Shown here: positions 1 to 7,482 of the stretch, piece by piece
Numbering within the stretch: position 1 is the first letter of the stretch
Layout: every line of letters begins with the position of its first letter
Assembly (NCBI RefSeq): GCF_009903685.1
Contig: NZ_JAAABI010000001.1
Location: 558,001-622,000 of the forward strand
DNA: 64,000 nt
Source of the DNA: Flagellimonas ochracea
Lineage (GTDB): Bacteria; Bacteroidota; Bacteroidia; Flavobacteriales; Flavobacteriaceae
Direction: 5' to 3'
Made by a program: the position numbers and the translations under genes
Notes under the pieces: generated by a model
Seen by the model: only the letters and a program-made list of their open reading frames with translations
What the model was told of the DNA's origin: nothing
The model's database searches: none

Positions 1-101
1 CGGAGGACATTGCAAGAATGAGCCACGCTCACCCAACTTATGCCGAAGCTGTGAAAGAGGCCGCATTGGCCGCTACGGATGATAGAGCTTTGCACGTGTG
101 A
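1..101 (+). CDS. lpdA: Dihydrolipoyl dehydrogenase (E3), C-terminal end only
   Basis: This is the last 32 codons of a gene that begins outside the window; the stop is TGA at 99-101. The peptide contains the block [16 protein letters not shown] followed by ATDDRALHV. The HAHPT..EA.KEAA block is the conserved dimer-interface region of dihydrolipoyl dehydrogenases, where the His of the HPT motif helps the active site of the partner subunit. E3 reoxidises the lipoamide arms of 2-oxoacid dehydrogenase complexes. A fused E1 of that kind lies at 57882-60293, far enough away that no operon link is implied. The fragment is short, so closely related flavoprotein disulfide reductases remain possible. 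Confidence 0.8.
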   Translation, partial: EDIARMSHAHPTYAEAVKEAALAATDDRALHV

Positions 102-162
102 TGTTCTAGCGCTTTTTGTAGAGTTATTTTTCTATATTCAATAAAATATAAACCCACTGATT

Positions 163-906
163 ATGCTGCTTTTTAAGAAGATTGCTCTGTTGATTTTCTT
201 TTTATGTTTTTTTGCCCAAGGGCAACAGGAACTCTATGAGTTAAGAACGTATGAACTTGCCTTTGGCAAAGATGCCAATATCCTTCATGATTATCTCGAA
301 AACGCCTTTATTCCAGCCATGGAGCGCCAAGGGTTGGAAAACATTGGTGCTTTTAAAGAATGGAAGGCCATGCCCGACAAAATTTACGTTCTGATTCCGT
401 ATGAAAGTATGGAGGAGTTTGAAAATATTAAACATGGTATTTCTTCAGATTCGGAGTACCTTGATGCTGCAGAACCCTACCTCAATGCTGAGGTGGATGA
501 GTTTCCCATAAACCATTACAAGAGTTCGTTTTTCAAAGCTTTTGCCGGAATGCCAAAGATTGTTAAGCCAGGAGAAAACGTAAAACTTTTTGAACTACGA
601 ACTTATTTGGGATATAATGAGGATGCGTTGCGCAGAAAAGTAAAAATGTTCAACGACCATGAATTCGAGATTTTTGAGGAAGTAGGATTCAAGCCGTTGT
701 TTTTTGGGGAGAAACTAATTGGCGACGACATGCCTAGTCTAACTTACTTTTTGGCTTTTGAATCCTTTGAAAAGCATCAGGAGAGCTGGGCCAAGTTTTT
801 ACAACATCCGGAGTGGATTAGAATTTTGCACTTGGATGAGTATGCCAATACCGTTTCCCATATAGAAACGGAATATCTTGAGCGATTGCCCTATTCCAAA
901 CTGTAA
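163..906 (+). CDS. Secreted NIPSNAP-family protein
   Basis: A 247-residue protein with an N-terminal signal peptide (hydrophobic residues about 6-19, ending in FAQGQ). It carries two NIPSNAP-like alpha/beta-barrel repeats: one opens with ELYELRTYELAFG near residue 22 and the second with KLFELRTYLGYNE near residue 142. The paired ELRTY motifs are typical of this ferredoxin-like dimeric fold. Bacterial members are often exported, and their biochemical role is not established. It stands alone, 61 bp after the lpdA end, and converges with the acyltransferase gene on the other strand. No catalytic residues can be assigned from sequence. Confidence 0.8.
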   Translation: MLLFKKIALLIFFLCFFAQGQQELYELRTYELAFGKDANILHDYLENAFIPAMERQGLENIGAFKEWKAMPDKIYVLIPYESMEEFENIKHGISSDSEYLDAAEPYLNAEVDEFPINHYKSSFFKAFAGMPKIVKPGENVKLFELRTYLGYNEDALRRKVKMFNDHEFEIFEEVGFKPLFFGEKLIGDDMPSLTYFLAFESFEKHQESWAKFLQHPEWIRILHLDEYANTVSHIETEYLERLPYSKL

Positions 907-929
907 TCCGTTATTTATCAAAGATTTTA

Positions 930-2129
930 TCAGTCGTTGCGAACTACCTTAAAAATTCGCATCAAAAAAGGACGTACGCGCAGGCCAATTTCCTTAAGGA
1001 TGTTTATAACTGTTTTTTGGAGTAGTACAACTTGGCTTTTAATGTGTTGCGTGCCATAGGCCAGCTGTGCCATTATTTCTTCCTCATACTTAACATATTG
1101 CAATGAAAGATAGGTGCATAGGACCATAAAAGCTACCGCTCCCGGGATAGCAATCATTGGATTTAGACCATGCTGAAAGAATTTGTAGAGTCCCAACCCC
1201 GTAAAACTGCCATATAAGACCACAAAATGAATCACATAGATGGTCAATGTACTGGAACCCACTTTGAGAATGGTTTTGTGCGTCAAAAAAGACTTAAAAA
1301 TCATGAACACAGCAAAAGCAAGAAAAACATCACCCAAACGAATAAAAAGATAATTGTTGGACTGTATCAGTTCAAAAAGCTCAATTCCTGTAACTTCAGA
1401 TAGCTTTAAAAACAAATCAGATGAAAGGAATACCAACCCACATCCAAGTAAAGCAGCCACGCCAATTGCGTATGGATAAAGATGCCTATGATTTTTGAAT
1501 CGTACAAAAAGCAGGGCAATAGCCGCCCCAATGCTAGTATAGCCCATCCATGGGAAAATGGTAAATACAGAACCGTTGGCTTTGGTAAAGTAATTGGCCA
1601 GACCTTGTGGTAGAAAACCGAACGTATATTGTTTGTACAACGGTTCCAATAGGAACAATAGAATTGTTACCAAAATCAGGGAAAGCGGAAAAACGAAATG
1701 CTTTTTTTGAACCGTGAGCAAGTAGATGCCCACAATGGCTAGAATGGAAAGGCCGATGCAATGAAGCACATCTACCAAATAAAACCCGTAATAGAGTTCT
1801 CCTTTTAACAAGCCAAAGAGATTCAAACGCAACAGATAGCCAATTAGAAGCAGTTGCAGACCACGCCGGATTCCTTTTTTCACTCTTGGATTTTCGAGTC
1901 CTCTTTGCGGGACGCGAACCAACAAATACGTAAAGATAAATCCAGATACCGTGAAGAATACCGGTGCGGTGATTCCCCTAAAGTATAGCCAAATATTATA
2001 TATAGGATTTTCAGGATTTCTAAAAATTGGATTCAGCAACCCATCGATAAAATGCCCTTGTAGCATCATCAAGATGGCCCATGCACGCATGGCATCAATA
2101 AAAAATAATCTGTTGGCTTTGTCCCCCAT
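930..2129 (-). CDS. DUF1624/HGSNAT-like integral membrane acyltransferase
   Basis: I place the start at the ATG whose first base is 2129, giving about 399 residues. The frame is open further upstream to 2210, but those extra 27 residues are basic and unlike the family. The protein begins MGDKANRLFFIDAMRAW and has around ten hydrophobic segments. The opening RLFFIDAMRAWAILMMLQGH matches the start of the DUF1624/heparan-alpha-glucosaminide N-acetyltransferase-like group, including the conserved Asp and the His after the first membrane segment. Such proteins move acyl groups across the inner membrane onto surface glycans; the acceptor here is unknown. A perfect TAnnTTTG element lies about 58 bp upstream. 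The gene diverges from the flavin reductase at 2260. Its C-terminal tail is strongly basic. Confidence 0.7.
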   Translation of the reverse strand: MGDKANRLFFIDAMRAWAILMMLQGHFIDGLLNPIFRNPENPIYNIWLYFRGITAPVFFTVSGFIFTYLLVRVPQRGLENPRVKKGIRRGLQLLLIGYLLRLNLFGLLKGELYYGFYLVDVLHCIGLSILAIVGIYLLTVQKKHFVFPLSLILVTILLFLLEPLYKQYTFGFLPQGLANYFTKANGSVFTIFPWMGYTSIGAAIALLFVRFKNHRHLYPYAIGVAALLGCGLVFLSSDLFLKLSEVTGIELFELIQSNNYLFIRLGDVFLAFAVFMIFKSFLTHKTILKVGSSTLTIYVIHFVVLYGSFTGLGLYKFFQHGLNPMIAIPGAVAFMVLCTYLSLQYVKYEEEIMAQLAYGTQHIKSQVVLLQKTVINILKEIGLRVRPFLMRIFKVVRND

Positions 2130-2186
2130 GGAGCAATTGGTTATCCTATATACTTGTTTGACAGCATGTTTGGATGCTTTGCGCGG

Positions 2187-2194
2187 CAAAATTA
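2187..2194 (-). promoter_or_regulatory. Candidate -7 promoter element for the acyltransferase gene
   Basis: On the minus strand the bases read TAATTTTG, an exact match to the Bacteroidota -7 consensus TAnnTTTG. It would place transcription start near 2180 and leave a leader of about 50 nt before the ATG at 2129. No convincing -33 TTTG is present at the usual distance. It abuts the inverted repeat at 2198-2233. Confidence 0.45.
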
Positions 2195-2197
2195 TAC

Positions 2198-2233
2198 AAA
2201 ATACTCGCAACTCTTTACCAATTCGAGTATTTT
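2198..2233. promoter_or_regulatory. Perfect 10-bp inverted repeat in a divergent promoter region
   Basis: AAAATACTCG (2198-2207) and CGAGTATTTT (2224-2233) are exact reverse complements separated by 16 bp. The dyad lies between the divergent acyltransferase (start 2129) and flavin reductase (start 2260) genes and next to a -7 element on the minus strand. The layout suggests an operator for a dimeric regulator, or a site that controls both genes. No regulator gene is adjacent. Confidence 0.5.
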
Positions 2234-2259
2234 AGCGAAACAATCAAAGTTTTTTATCT

Positions 2260-2793
2260 ATGGCTGCAATTTTGGCATTTGCAGGAAGCAATTCTTCAAC
2301 TTCCATCAATCATCAATTGGTCAAATACACCACTTCCTTGTTAAAGGACCATGATTTTCAGCTACTTAATATGACTGATTATCCTTTTCCCATGTACAGT
2401 GAAGATGATGAAAAGCAAAAGGGGTTTTCCAATTCACTGGTCGAGTTGAAGGAAAATATAGCAAAGGTTGATGGACTGATAGTTTCTGTGAATGAGCACA
2501 ACGGAAACCCCTCTGCCTATTTTAAGAACCTATTGGATTGGCTCTCTCGCTTGGAACGTAAATTTATGGATGGTAAAAAGATATTCCTAATGTCCACTTC
2601 TGGAGGAAAAAGGGGAGCTCAAGGAGCTTTGGAAGTGACCAAAAATATGCTGCCTAGGTTTGGAGCCGAAATTGTTTCAACTTTTTCATTGCCTTCCTAC
2701 TACGAAAACTTTGATGAAAATAAAATTACCGATGAACCTTTAAAAAAAGAGCATCAAGCCGCTCTTCAAACGTTTTTGGAAACTTTAAGGTAA
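2260..2793 (+). CDS. NADPH-dependent FMN reductase family protein
   Basis: A 177-residue flavodoxin-fold oxidoreductase. The N-terminal strand and phosphate loop ILAFAGSNSSTSIN bind the FMN phosphate, the middle segment SVNEHNGNPSAYFKNLLDWL matches the family motif (usually PEYN.S....LKN.LDW), and STSGGKRGA is the second flavin loop. The family reduces FMN, quinones or azo compounds with NAD(P)H; the physiological acceptor cannot be told. The canonical PEYNGS is here NEHNGN, a moderate deviation. It is cytoplasmic, and pabB follows after 3 bp, so the two are probably co-transcribed. A one-mismatch -7 element (TATTTTAG, 2228-2235) overlaps the upstream dyad. Confidence 0.8.
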   Translation: MAAILAFAGSNSSTSINHQLVKYTTSLLKDHDFQLLNMTDYPFPMYSEDDEKQKGFSNSLVELKENIAKVDGLIVSVNEHNGNPSAYFKNLLDWLSRLERKFMDGKKIFLMSTSGGKRGAQGALEVTKNMLPRFGAEIVSTFSLPSYYENFDENKITDEPLKKEHQAALQTFLETLR

Positions 2794-2796
2794 GCT

Positions 2797-4095
2797 GTGC
2801 GCAAACACCGAGTTTTTAAAATTCAAAATATTTCCAAAATAAAGAAAGCGCTGTTGGAATGGTCACGGGGTTATTCCGCAGTAGTCTGGCTGGATAGCAA
2901 TAATCATAAAGACCCGTACGGTTCCTTCGACGCCGCACTGGCCATCGGACAGACTGATGGGTCTTCCTTTTTTGTAAAAAACATCGATAATCTGAACGAA
3001 TACGTCGATAAGAGACAGGATTGGCTTTTTGGCTACTTTTCATATGATTTAAAAAACGACCTTGAAGATTTGGTTTCACAGAATTTGGATGGCCTCGGAT
3101 TTCCGAAAATTCAGTTTTTTAAACCTTCTAGGTTGATAATGCTCAAGGGTAACGAACTGCATTTTCAATACCTAAAATCCTATGCCGATGAAATGGAATG
3201 GGATTATTTGCAAATCAAAGAACGACTCAAAAACTTACATGGAAGCCAAGGGAATACTGCTAAACCGAAAATACATATGCGCATCCACAAGGATGCTTAT
3301 TTCGAAAAAGTAAACAAGCTTTTGGAACATATTCATCGTGGCAACATTTATGAAGCGAATCTATGTCAGGAATTTTATGCCACAGATACTAAAATAGACC
3401 CATGGCGAACCTATTCTAAACTTAATACGATTTCACAACCGCCATTCGCTACCTTTATGAGAATGGATGAACATTATTTAATGTGCGCCTCCCCAGAACG
3501 TTATTTAAAAAAAATAGGGCAGACCATTATTTCCCAACCCATTAAGGGTACAGCACCACGTGGTAAGAATCTTGAAGAGGACGAGGCATTGAAAATAGCC
3601 TTGGCTCAAGACGAAAAGGAAAGGGCCGAAAACATTATGATAACAGATTTGGTTCGTAACGATCTTTCCAAAAGTGCCTTGAAAGGAAGTGTAGAAGTGA
3701 AAGAACTCTGTAAGGTGTATGATTACAAACAAGTCCACCAGATGATTTCGACTATTGTCGCTCAGGTTGCTGAAGACAAAAATACTTTAGAGCTTATCAA
3801 GGAAACTTTTCCCATGGGAAGTATGACGGGTGCGCCAAAAATATCGGCCATGAAAATAATCGAAGCGCTGGAGGAAACCAAAAGGGGATTATACAGTGGG
3901 GCAGTTGGCTACTTTGCTCCAAATGGAGACTTTGATTTTAATGTGGTGATTCGAAGTATTCTCTACAATGCATCAAAAAAATATGTGTCGTATTCCGTTG
4001 GAAGCGCCATTACGGCAAAATCGGACCCTGAAAGAGAATATCAGGAATGTCTACTCAAGGCGAAGGCCATGCGGAGTGTGTTAGAGCAGGGCTAG
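2797..4095 (+). CDS. pabB: Aminodeoxychorismate synthase component I
   Basis: A 432-residue chorismate-binding enzyme that makes 4-amino-4-deoxychorismate for folate synthesis. The PIKGTAPRG motif carries the active-site Lys that distinguishes PabB from anthranilate synthase TrpE, which has PIAGT. Other family blocks are [19 protein letters not shown] and [16 protein letters not shown] near the C-terminus. The start is a GTG at 2797, 3 bp after the flavin reductase stop; no upstream ATG is available. There is no glutamine amidotransferase partner in the window, so PabA or TrpG must be encoded elsewhere. It is followed after 19 bp by tilS. Confidence 0.88.
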   Translation: MRKHRVFKIQNISKIKKALLEWSRGYSAVVWLDSNNHKDPYGSFDAALAIGQTDGSSFFVKNIDNLNEYVDKRQDWLFGYFSYDLKNDLEDLVSQNLDGLGFPKIQFFKPSRLIMLKGNELHFQYLKSYADEMEWDYLQIKERLKNLHGSQGNTAKPKIHMRIHKDAYFEKVNKLLEHIHRGNIYEANLCQEFYATDTKIDPWRTYSKLNTISQPPFATFMRMDEHYLMCASPERYLKKIGQTIISQPIKGTAPRGKNLEEDEALKIALAQDEKERAENIMITDLVRNDLSKSALKGSVEVKELCKVYDYKQVHQMISTIVAQVAEDKNTLELIKETFPMGSMTGAPKISAMKIIEALEETKRGLYSGAVGYFAPNGDFDFNVVIRSILYNASKKYVSYSVGSAITAKSDPEREYQECLLKAKAMRSVLEQG

Positions 4096-4114
4096 TTATT
4101 CTTAATTTTGTATC

Positions 4115-5422
4115 GTGCTGAACAAATTCAAACAACATATTGAAACCAATTTAATTTTCCTAAAAGGAAAGAAGCTGTTGATAGCCTGCAGTGGGGGAGT
4201 GGACAGCGTGGTTTTAACCCATCTTTGTCATCAAAGTGGTCTGGACATCTGTTTGGCCCATTGCAATTTTAACCTTCGAGGAGGCGAAAGTGACAAGGAT
4301 GAGGAATTTGTAAAAGTACTGGGTGAAAAGCTTGGAATTAATGTCTCTGTTAAGGTTTTTGATACCCTAGGTTATATGAACCAACATGGAGGGTCCATCC
4401 AAATGGCAGCTCGTGCACTGCGTTATCAATGGTTCAACCAACTATTGGAAACGGAACATTGTGATTTTGTGCTGACTGCCCATCACATAGATGATAATTT
4501 AGAAACCTTTATAATCAACTTATCAAGGGGTACTGGTATTGAAGGTTTAACAGGCATACCACAGCAAAATGATAGGTTTGTTAGGCCTTTATTGCGCTTT
4601 TCAAGGGAAGAAATAGAAAATTATGCCAAATCACAAGGGATTAAATGGCGAGAGGACAGCAGCAATGTGGAAACCAAATATTTGCGGAACAAAATTCGAC
4701 TTGAATTAGTGCCAAAATTGAAAGAACTTCACCCTACCTTTCTTTCCAACTTTACAAATACCCAGGCATATTTGAAGCAAACACAAGCGCTGGCTACGAA
4801 TGATATCAACGCCGCCCAAAAGAGATTATTTCGAAAAAGGGGAGATGCCCAACTCATAAATGTTGATGAACTGAAGCAATTGAAGCCCACTGAAGCCTAT
4901 CTATATGGATTGTTCCACAAATATGGTTTTACGGAATGGGATAATATCAAGAATTTGCTTGAAGCGATGAGTGGCAAGGAACTGGTCTCAAAAACGCATA
5001 GGTTGCTGCGAGACAGAACGCACTTGATACTTTCGCCTTTGGAAATAAGAGAACAAACCAATTATGCCATTGTTGATGGCGTAAAAATTTTGGAGGAACC
5101 AATTCGTTTAAAATTTGAAATGGTTTCAGGCATGCAGGAATTAGGGCCGAACACCATTTTTTTGGATAAGGAAAAGTTAAACTTTCCGTTAGTATTAAGG
5201 AATTGGCAAAAAGGCGACTATTTTTATCCATTTGGAATGAAGGGGAGAAAGAAGCTTTCCAAATTTTTCAAGGATGAAAAAATTGACGTCATTACCAAGG
5301 AAAAACAATGGTTGTTATGCTCAGAAAATAAAATAGTTTGGGTTGTCGGCCGCAGGGCGGATGAGCGCTTTAAGGTGGATGCATCAACCCAAAAGATATT
5401 AAAGGTTACCCATATCATATGA
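4115..5422 (+). CDS. tilS: tRNA(Ile)-lysidine synthase
   Basis: A 435-residue N-type ATP pyrophosphatase. The PP-loop SGGVDS is at about residues 25-30, after the short N-terminal helix usual for TilS, which supports the GTG start at 4115. HCNFNLRGGESDKDEEF and TAHHIDDNLETFIINLSRGTG are the TilS-specific motifs. The C-terminal part holds the TilS substrate-binding domain (GDYFYPFGMKGRKKLSKFFKD). The enzyme converts C34 of tRNA-Ile(CAU) to lysidine and is generally essential. A TAATTTTG box at 4103-4110 matches the -7 consensus, but it would start transcription on the start codon itself, so either the mRNA is leaderless or the match is chance. The stop overlaps the dsbD start by 4 bp. Confidence 0.93.
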   Translation: MLNKFKQHIETNLIFLKGKKLLIACSGGVDSVVLTHLCHQSGLDICLAHCNFNLRGGESDKDEEFVKVLGEKLGINVSVKVFDTLGYMNQHGGSIQMAARALRYQWFNQLLETEHCDFVLTAHHIDDNLETFIINLSRGTGIEGLTGIPQQNDRFVRPLLRFSREEIENYAKSQGIKWREDSSNVETKYLRNKIRLELVPKLKELHPTFLSNFTNTQAYLKQTQALATNDINAAQKRLFRKRGDAQLINVDELKQLKPTEAYLYGLFHKYGFTEWDNIKNLLEAMSGKELVSKTHRLLRDRTHLILSPLEIREQTNYAIVDGVKILEEPIRLKFEMVSGMQELGPNTIFLDKEKLNFPLVLRNWQKGDYFYPFGMKGRKKLSKFFKDEKIDVITKEKQWLLCSENKIVWVVGRRADERFKVDASTQKILKVTHII

Positions 5423-7398
5423 GATTTTCACTCTTTTTGTTGACATTGCTCTGGTCGCACGTTTCCCTTTTTTCACAAACCGATGTGAGCCCTGCAGTAT
5501 GGTCCCATGAAGTCAATAAAATTTCAGACACAGAGTATGAGCTGGTCTTCAAAGGCAAAATAATGGACGGATGGCATGTATATTCACAATATACTGCTGA
5601 AGGAGGTTCCCTGCCCAGCGAATTCACTTTTGAGAAGGCTGGAGAGGATTATGAACTGGTTGGCCAGACCAAGGAAAGTGAAACAATCAAAGAATACAGT
5701 GAGATTTTTGAAGTAGAAGAGACCTTCTTCAAAAAGGAGGCCATTTTCACACAAAAAATAAAACTTTATAGCCCTGAGGTACGTCAAATCTCCGTCAACC
5801 TCTTTTACCAAATCTGCAAGGAGGTATGCATTCCCATGGACTTTTTGTTTCAAATCTCACTGGATGGAAAGGCCTTTGTGGATGAAGAAAAGCAACTCGA
5901 TGAACGTAGTCTGCTGATGAACGAATCCCTGCAGATAGATTTAAAAAACAAAGCGCTATTGAATCAAGGCGGGCTTCAGGATTCCAAAGGAAAATCCAAT
6001 CTTTGGGTGATTTTCAGCCTTGGCTTTTTAGGGGGACTGATTGCACTTTTAACCCCTTGCGTTTTCCCGATGATACCGTTGACCGTGTCCTTTTTTACCA
6101 AACACGCCCAAAAAAAATCAAAGGGACTGGCCAATGCGATGCTATATGGCTTTTTTATAGTGCTTATTTATTTTTTGTTGAGTATACCCTTTCATTTGTT
6201 CGAATCGGTAGATTCACAAATTCTCAATACCATCGCCACCAATGTATGGCTCAACGTCTTCTTTTTTGTGATTTTTATTGTTTTTGCCTTTTCATTTTTT
6301 GGGTATTATGAATTGACCCTCCCAAGCTCTTGGGCCAACAAAATGGATGCTGCATCTTCGAAGGTTGGCGGAGGACTGGGTATTTTTTTTATGGCTTTGA
6401 CATTGGCGATTGTGTCTTTTTCTTGCACAGGTCCCATATTGGGAGCACTTTTGGGAAGCACCACCTTGGCGGCAGGCGATGTAGCAACAAATTTAACCGC
6501 TGGTATGACAGGTTTTGGATTGGCATTGGCTTTGCCCTTTGCCCTGTTTGCCCTATTTCCCACCTGGTTGAATTCCCTCCCCAAATCAGGAGGTTGGATG
6601 ACCACTGTAAAAGTGGTTTTGGGCTTTTTGGAACTCGCCCTTGCCTTCAAGTTCCTATCTAATGCCGATTTAGTGGGTCACTGGGGCTTATTAAAGCGAG
6701 AAATATTCTTGGGGATATGGATTTTCCTATTTTTATTGATGACCTTGTACCTTTTCGGTTTCATTCGATTTTCGCATGATGGACCAAAAGGAAGAATCTC
6801 ATCAGTACGAAAAGTCTTGGGCTTATTGAGTGCAGGGTTCACGCTATATCTTGTACTCGGATTGTTTAATGTGACATCCCTTAAATTGTTGAGCGGCTTT
6901 CCGCCTCCGGATTTCTATAGTGTTCAACAAAAAGATAGTGACTGCCCCCTTGGATTGGATTGTTTCAAGGATTTTGAAGCGGGTGTCGCTTATGCCAAAG
7001 AAGTAAACAAACCCATATTGTTGGATTTTACAGGTTGGGCCTGTGTCAACTGCCGAAAGATGGAAGAGAATGTTTGGAGCCACCCAGACATCTATCCATT
7101 GCTAAAAAACGAATATGTGCTGATTTCATTATATGTGGATGATAGAAAAGAATTACCGAAAGAGGAGCAATTTGATTTTCAATTTGAATCGGGAAGAATA
7201 AAGGCTATTGAGACCGTGGGGCAAAAATGGGGCACGTTTCAAACCATTAACTTCAATGCTGCTTCGCAGCCTTATTATGTATTGCTTTCCCCAAATTTGG
7301 AATTACTCAACGATGCCGTGCAGTATGTGGATGTGGAAACCTATGAGCGCTGGCTCAAATCTGGTTTGGAGAAGCATCAATTGTCCATGAACCGATAG
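5419..7398 (+). CDS. dsbD: Thiol:disulfide interchange protein DsbD
   Basis: A 659-residue three-domain electron shuttle. A signal peptide (FSLFLLTLLWSHVSLFSQ) leads into the periplasmic immunoglobulin-like domain with C133 and C137 (CKEVC). The membrane domain (about 195-490, eight helices) has the pair C214 (LTPCVFP) and C336 (SCTGP). The C-terminal thioredoxin domain has WACVNC with C542 and C545. All three redox cysteine pairs are therefore present. It takes electrons from cytoplasmic thioredoxin and passes them to periplasmic reductases or cytochrome c maturation. Its ATG overlaps the tilS stop (ATGA), so the two are translationally coupled. Confidence 0.92.
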   Translation: MRFSLFLLTLLWSHVSLFSQTDVSPAVWSHEVNKISDTEYELVFKGKIMDGWHVYSQYTAEGGSLPSEFTFEKAGEDYELVGQTKESETIKEYSEIFEVEETFFKKEAIFTQKIKLYSPEVRQISVNLFYQICKEVCIPMDFLFQISLDGKAFVDEEKQLDERSLLMNESLQIDLKNKALLNQGGLQDSKGKSNLWVIFSLGFLGGLIALLTPCVFPMIPLTVSFFTKHAQKKSKGLANAMLYGFFIVLIYFLLSIPFHLFESVDSQILNTIATNVWLNVFFFVIFIVFAFSFFGYYELTLPSSWANKMDAASSKVGGGLGIFFMALTLAIVSFSCTGPILGALLGSTTLAAGDVATNLTAGMTGFGLALALPFALFALFPTWLNSLPKSGGWMTTVKVVLGFLELALAFKFLSNADLVGHWGLLKREIFLGIWIFLFLLMTLYLFGFIRFSHDGPKGRISSVRKVLGLLSAGFTLYLVLGLFNVTSLKLLSGFPPPDFYSVQQKDSDCPLGLDCFKDFEAGVAYAKEVNKPILLDFTGWACVNCRKMEENVWSHPDIYPLLKNEYVLISLYVDDRKELPKEEQFDFQFESGRIKAIETVGQKWGTFQTINFNAASQPYYVLLSPNLELLNDAVQYVDVETYERWLKSGLEKHQLSMNR

Positions 7399-7417
7399 AC
7401 AAATAGCGATTCAATAA

Positions 7418-7450
7418 TTTGTTCGCTTAATAGAAAATAGTTTACCTTAG
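7418..7450 (+). promoter_or_regulatory. Candidate promoter for the penicillin acylase gene
   Basis: A -33 TTTG (7418-7421) and a -7 TACCTTAG (7443-7450; one mismatch to TAnnTTTG) are 21 bp apart, the spacing typical of Bacteroidota housekeeping promoters. Transcription would start near 7456. That falls after the TTG at 7453 and before the GTG at 7483, which supports the GTG as the true start of the downstream gene. Confidence 0.5.
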
Positions 7451-7482
7451 GGTTGCTAATTGACATAACCATAAGAACCCCC

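Noticed and set aside
4103..4110. TAATTTTG as a promoter for tilS
   Set aside because: It matches the -7 consensus, but transcription would begin on the tilS start codon, and the gene is already tightly placed behind pabB.
7453..7482. TTG start for the penicillin acylase gene
   Set aside because: It would lie before the predicted transcription start, and the GTG at 7483 gives a standard signal/anchor sequence.
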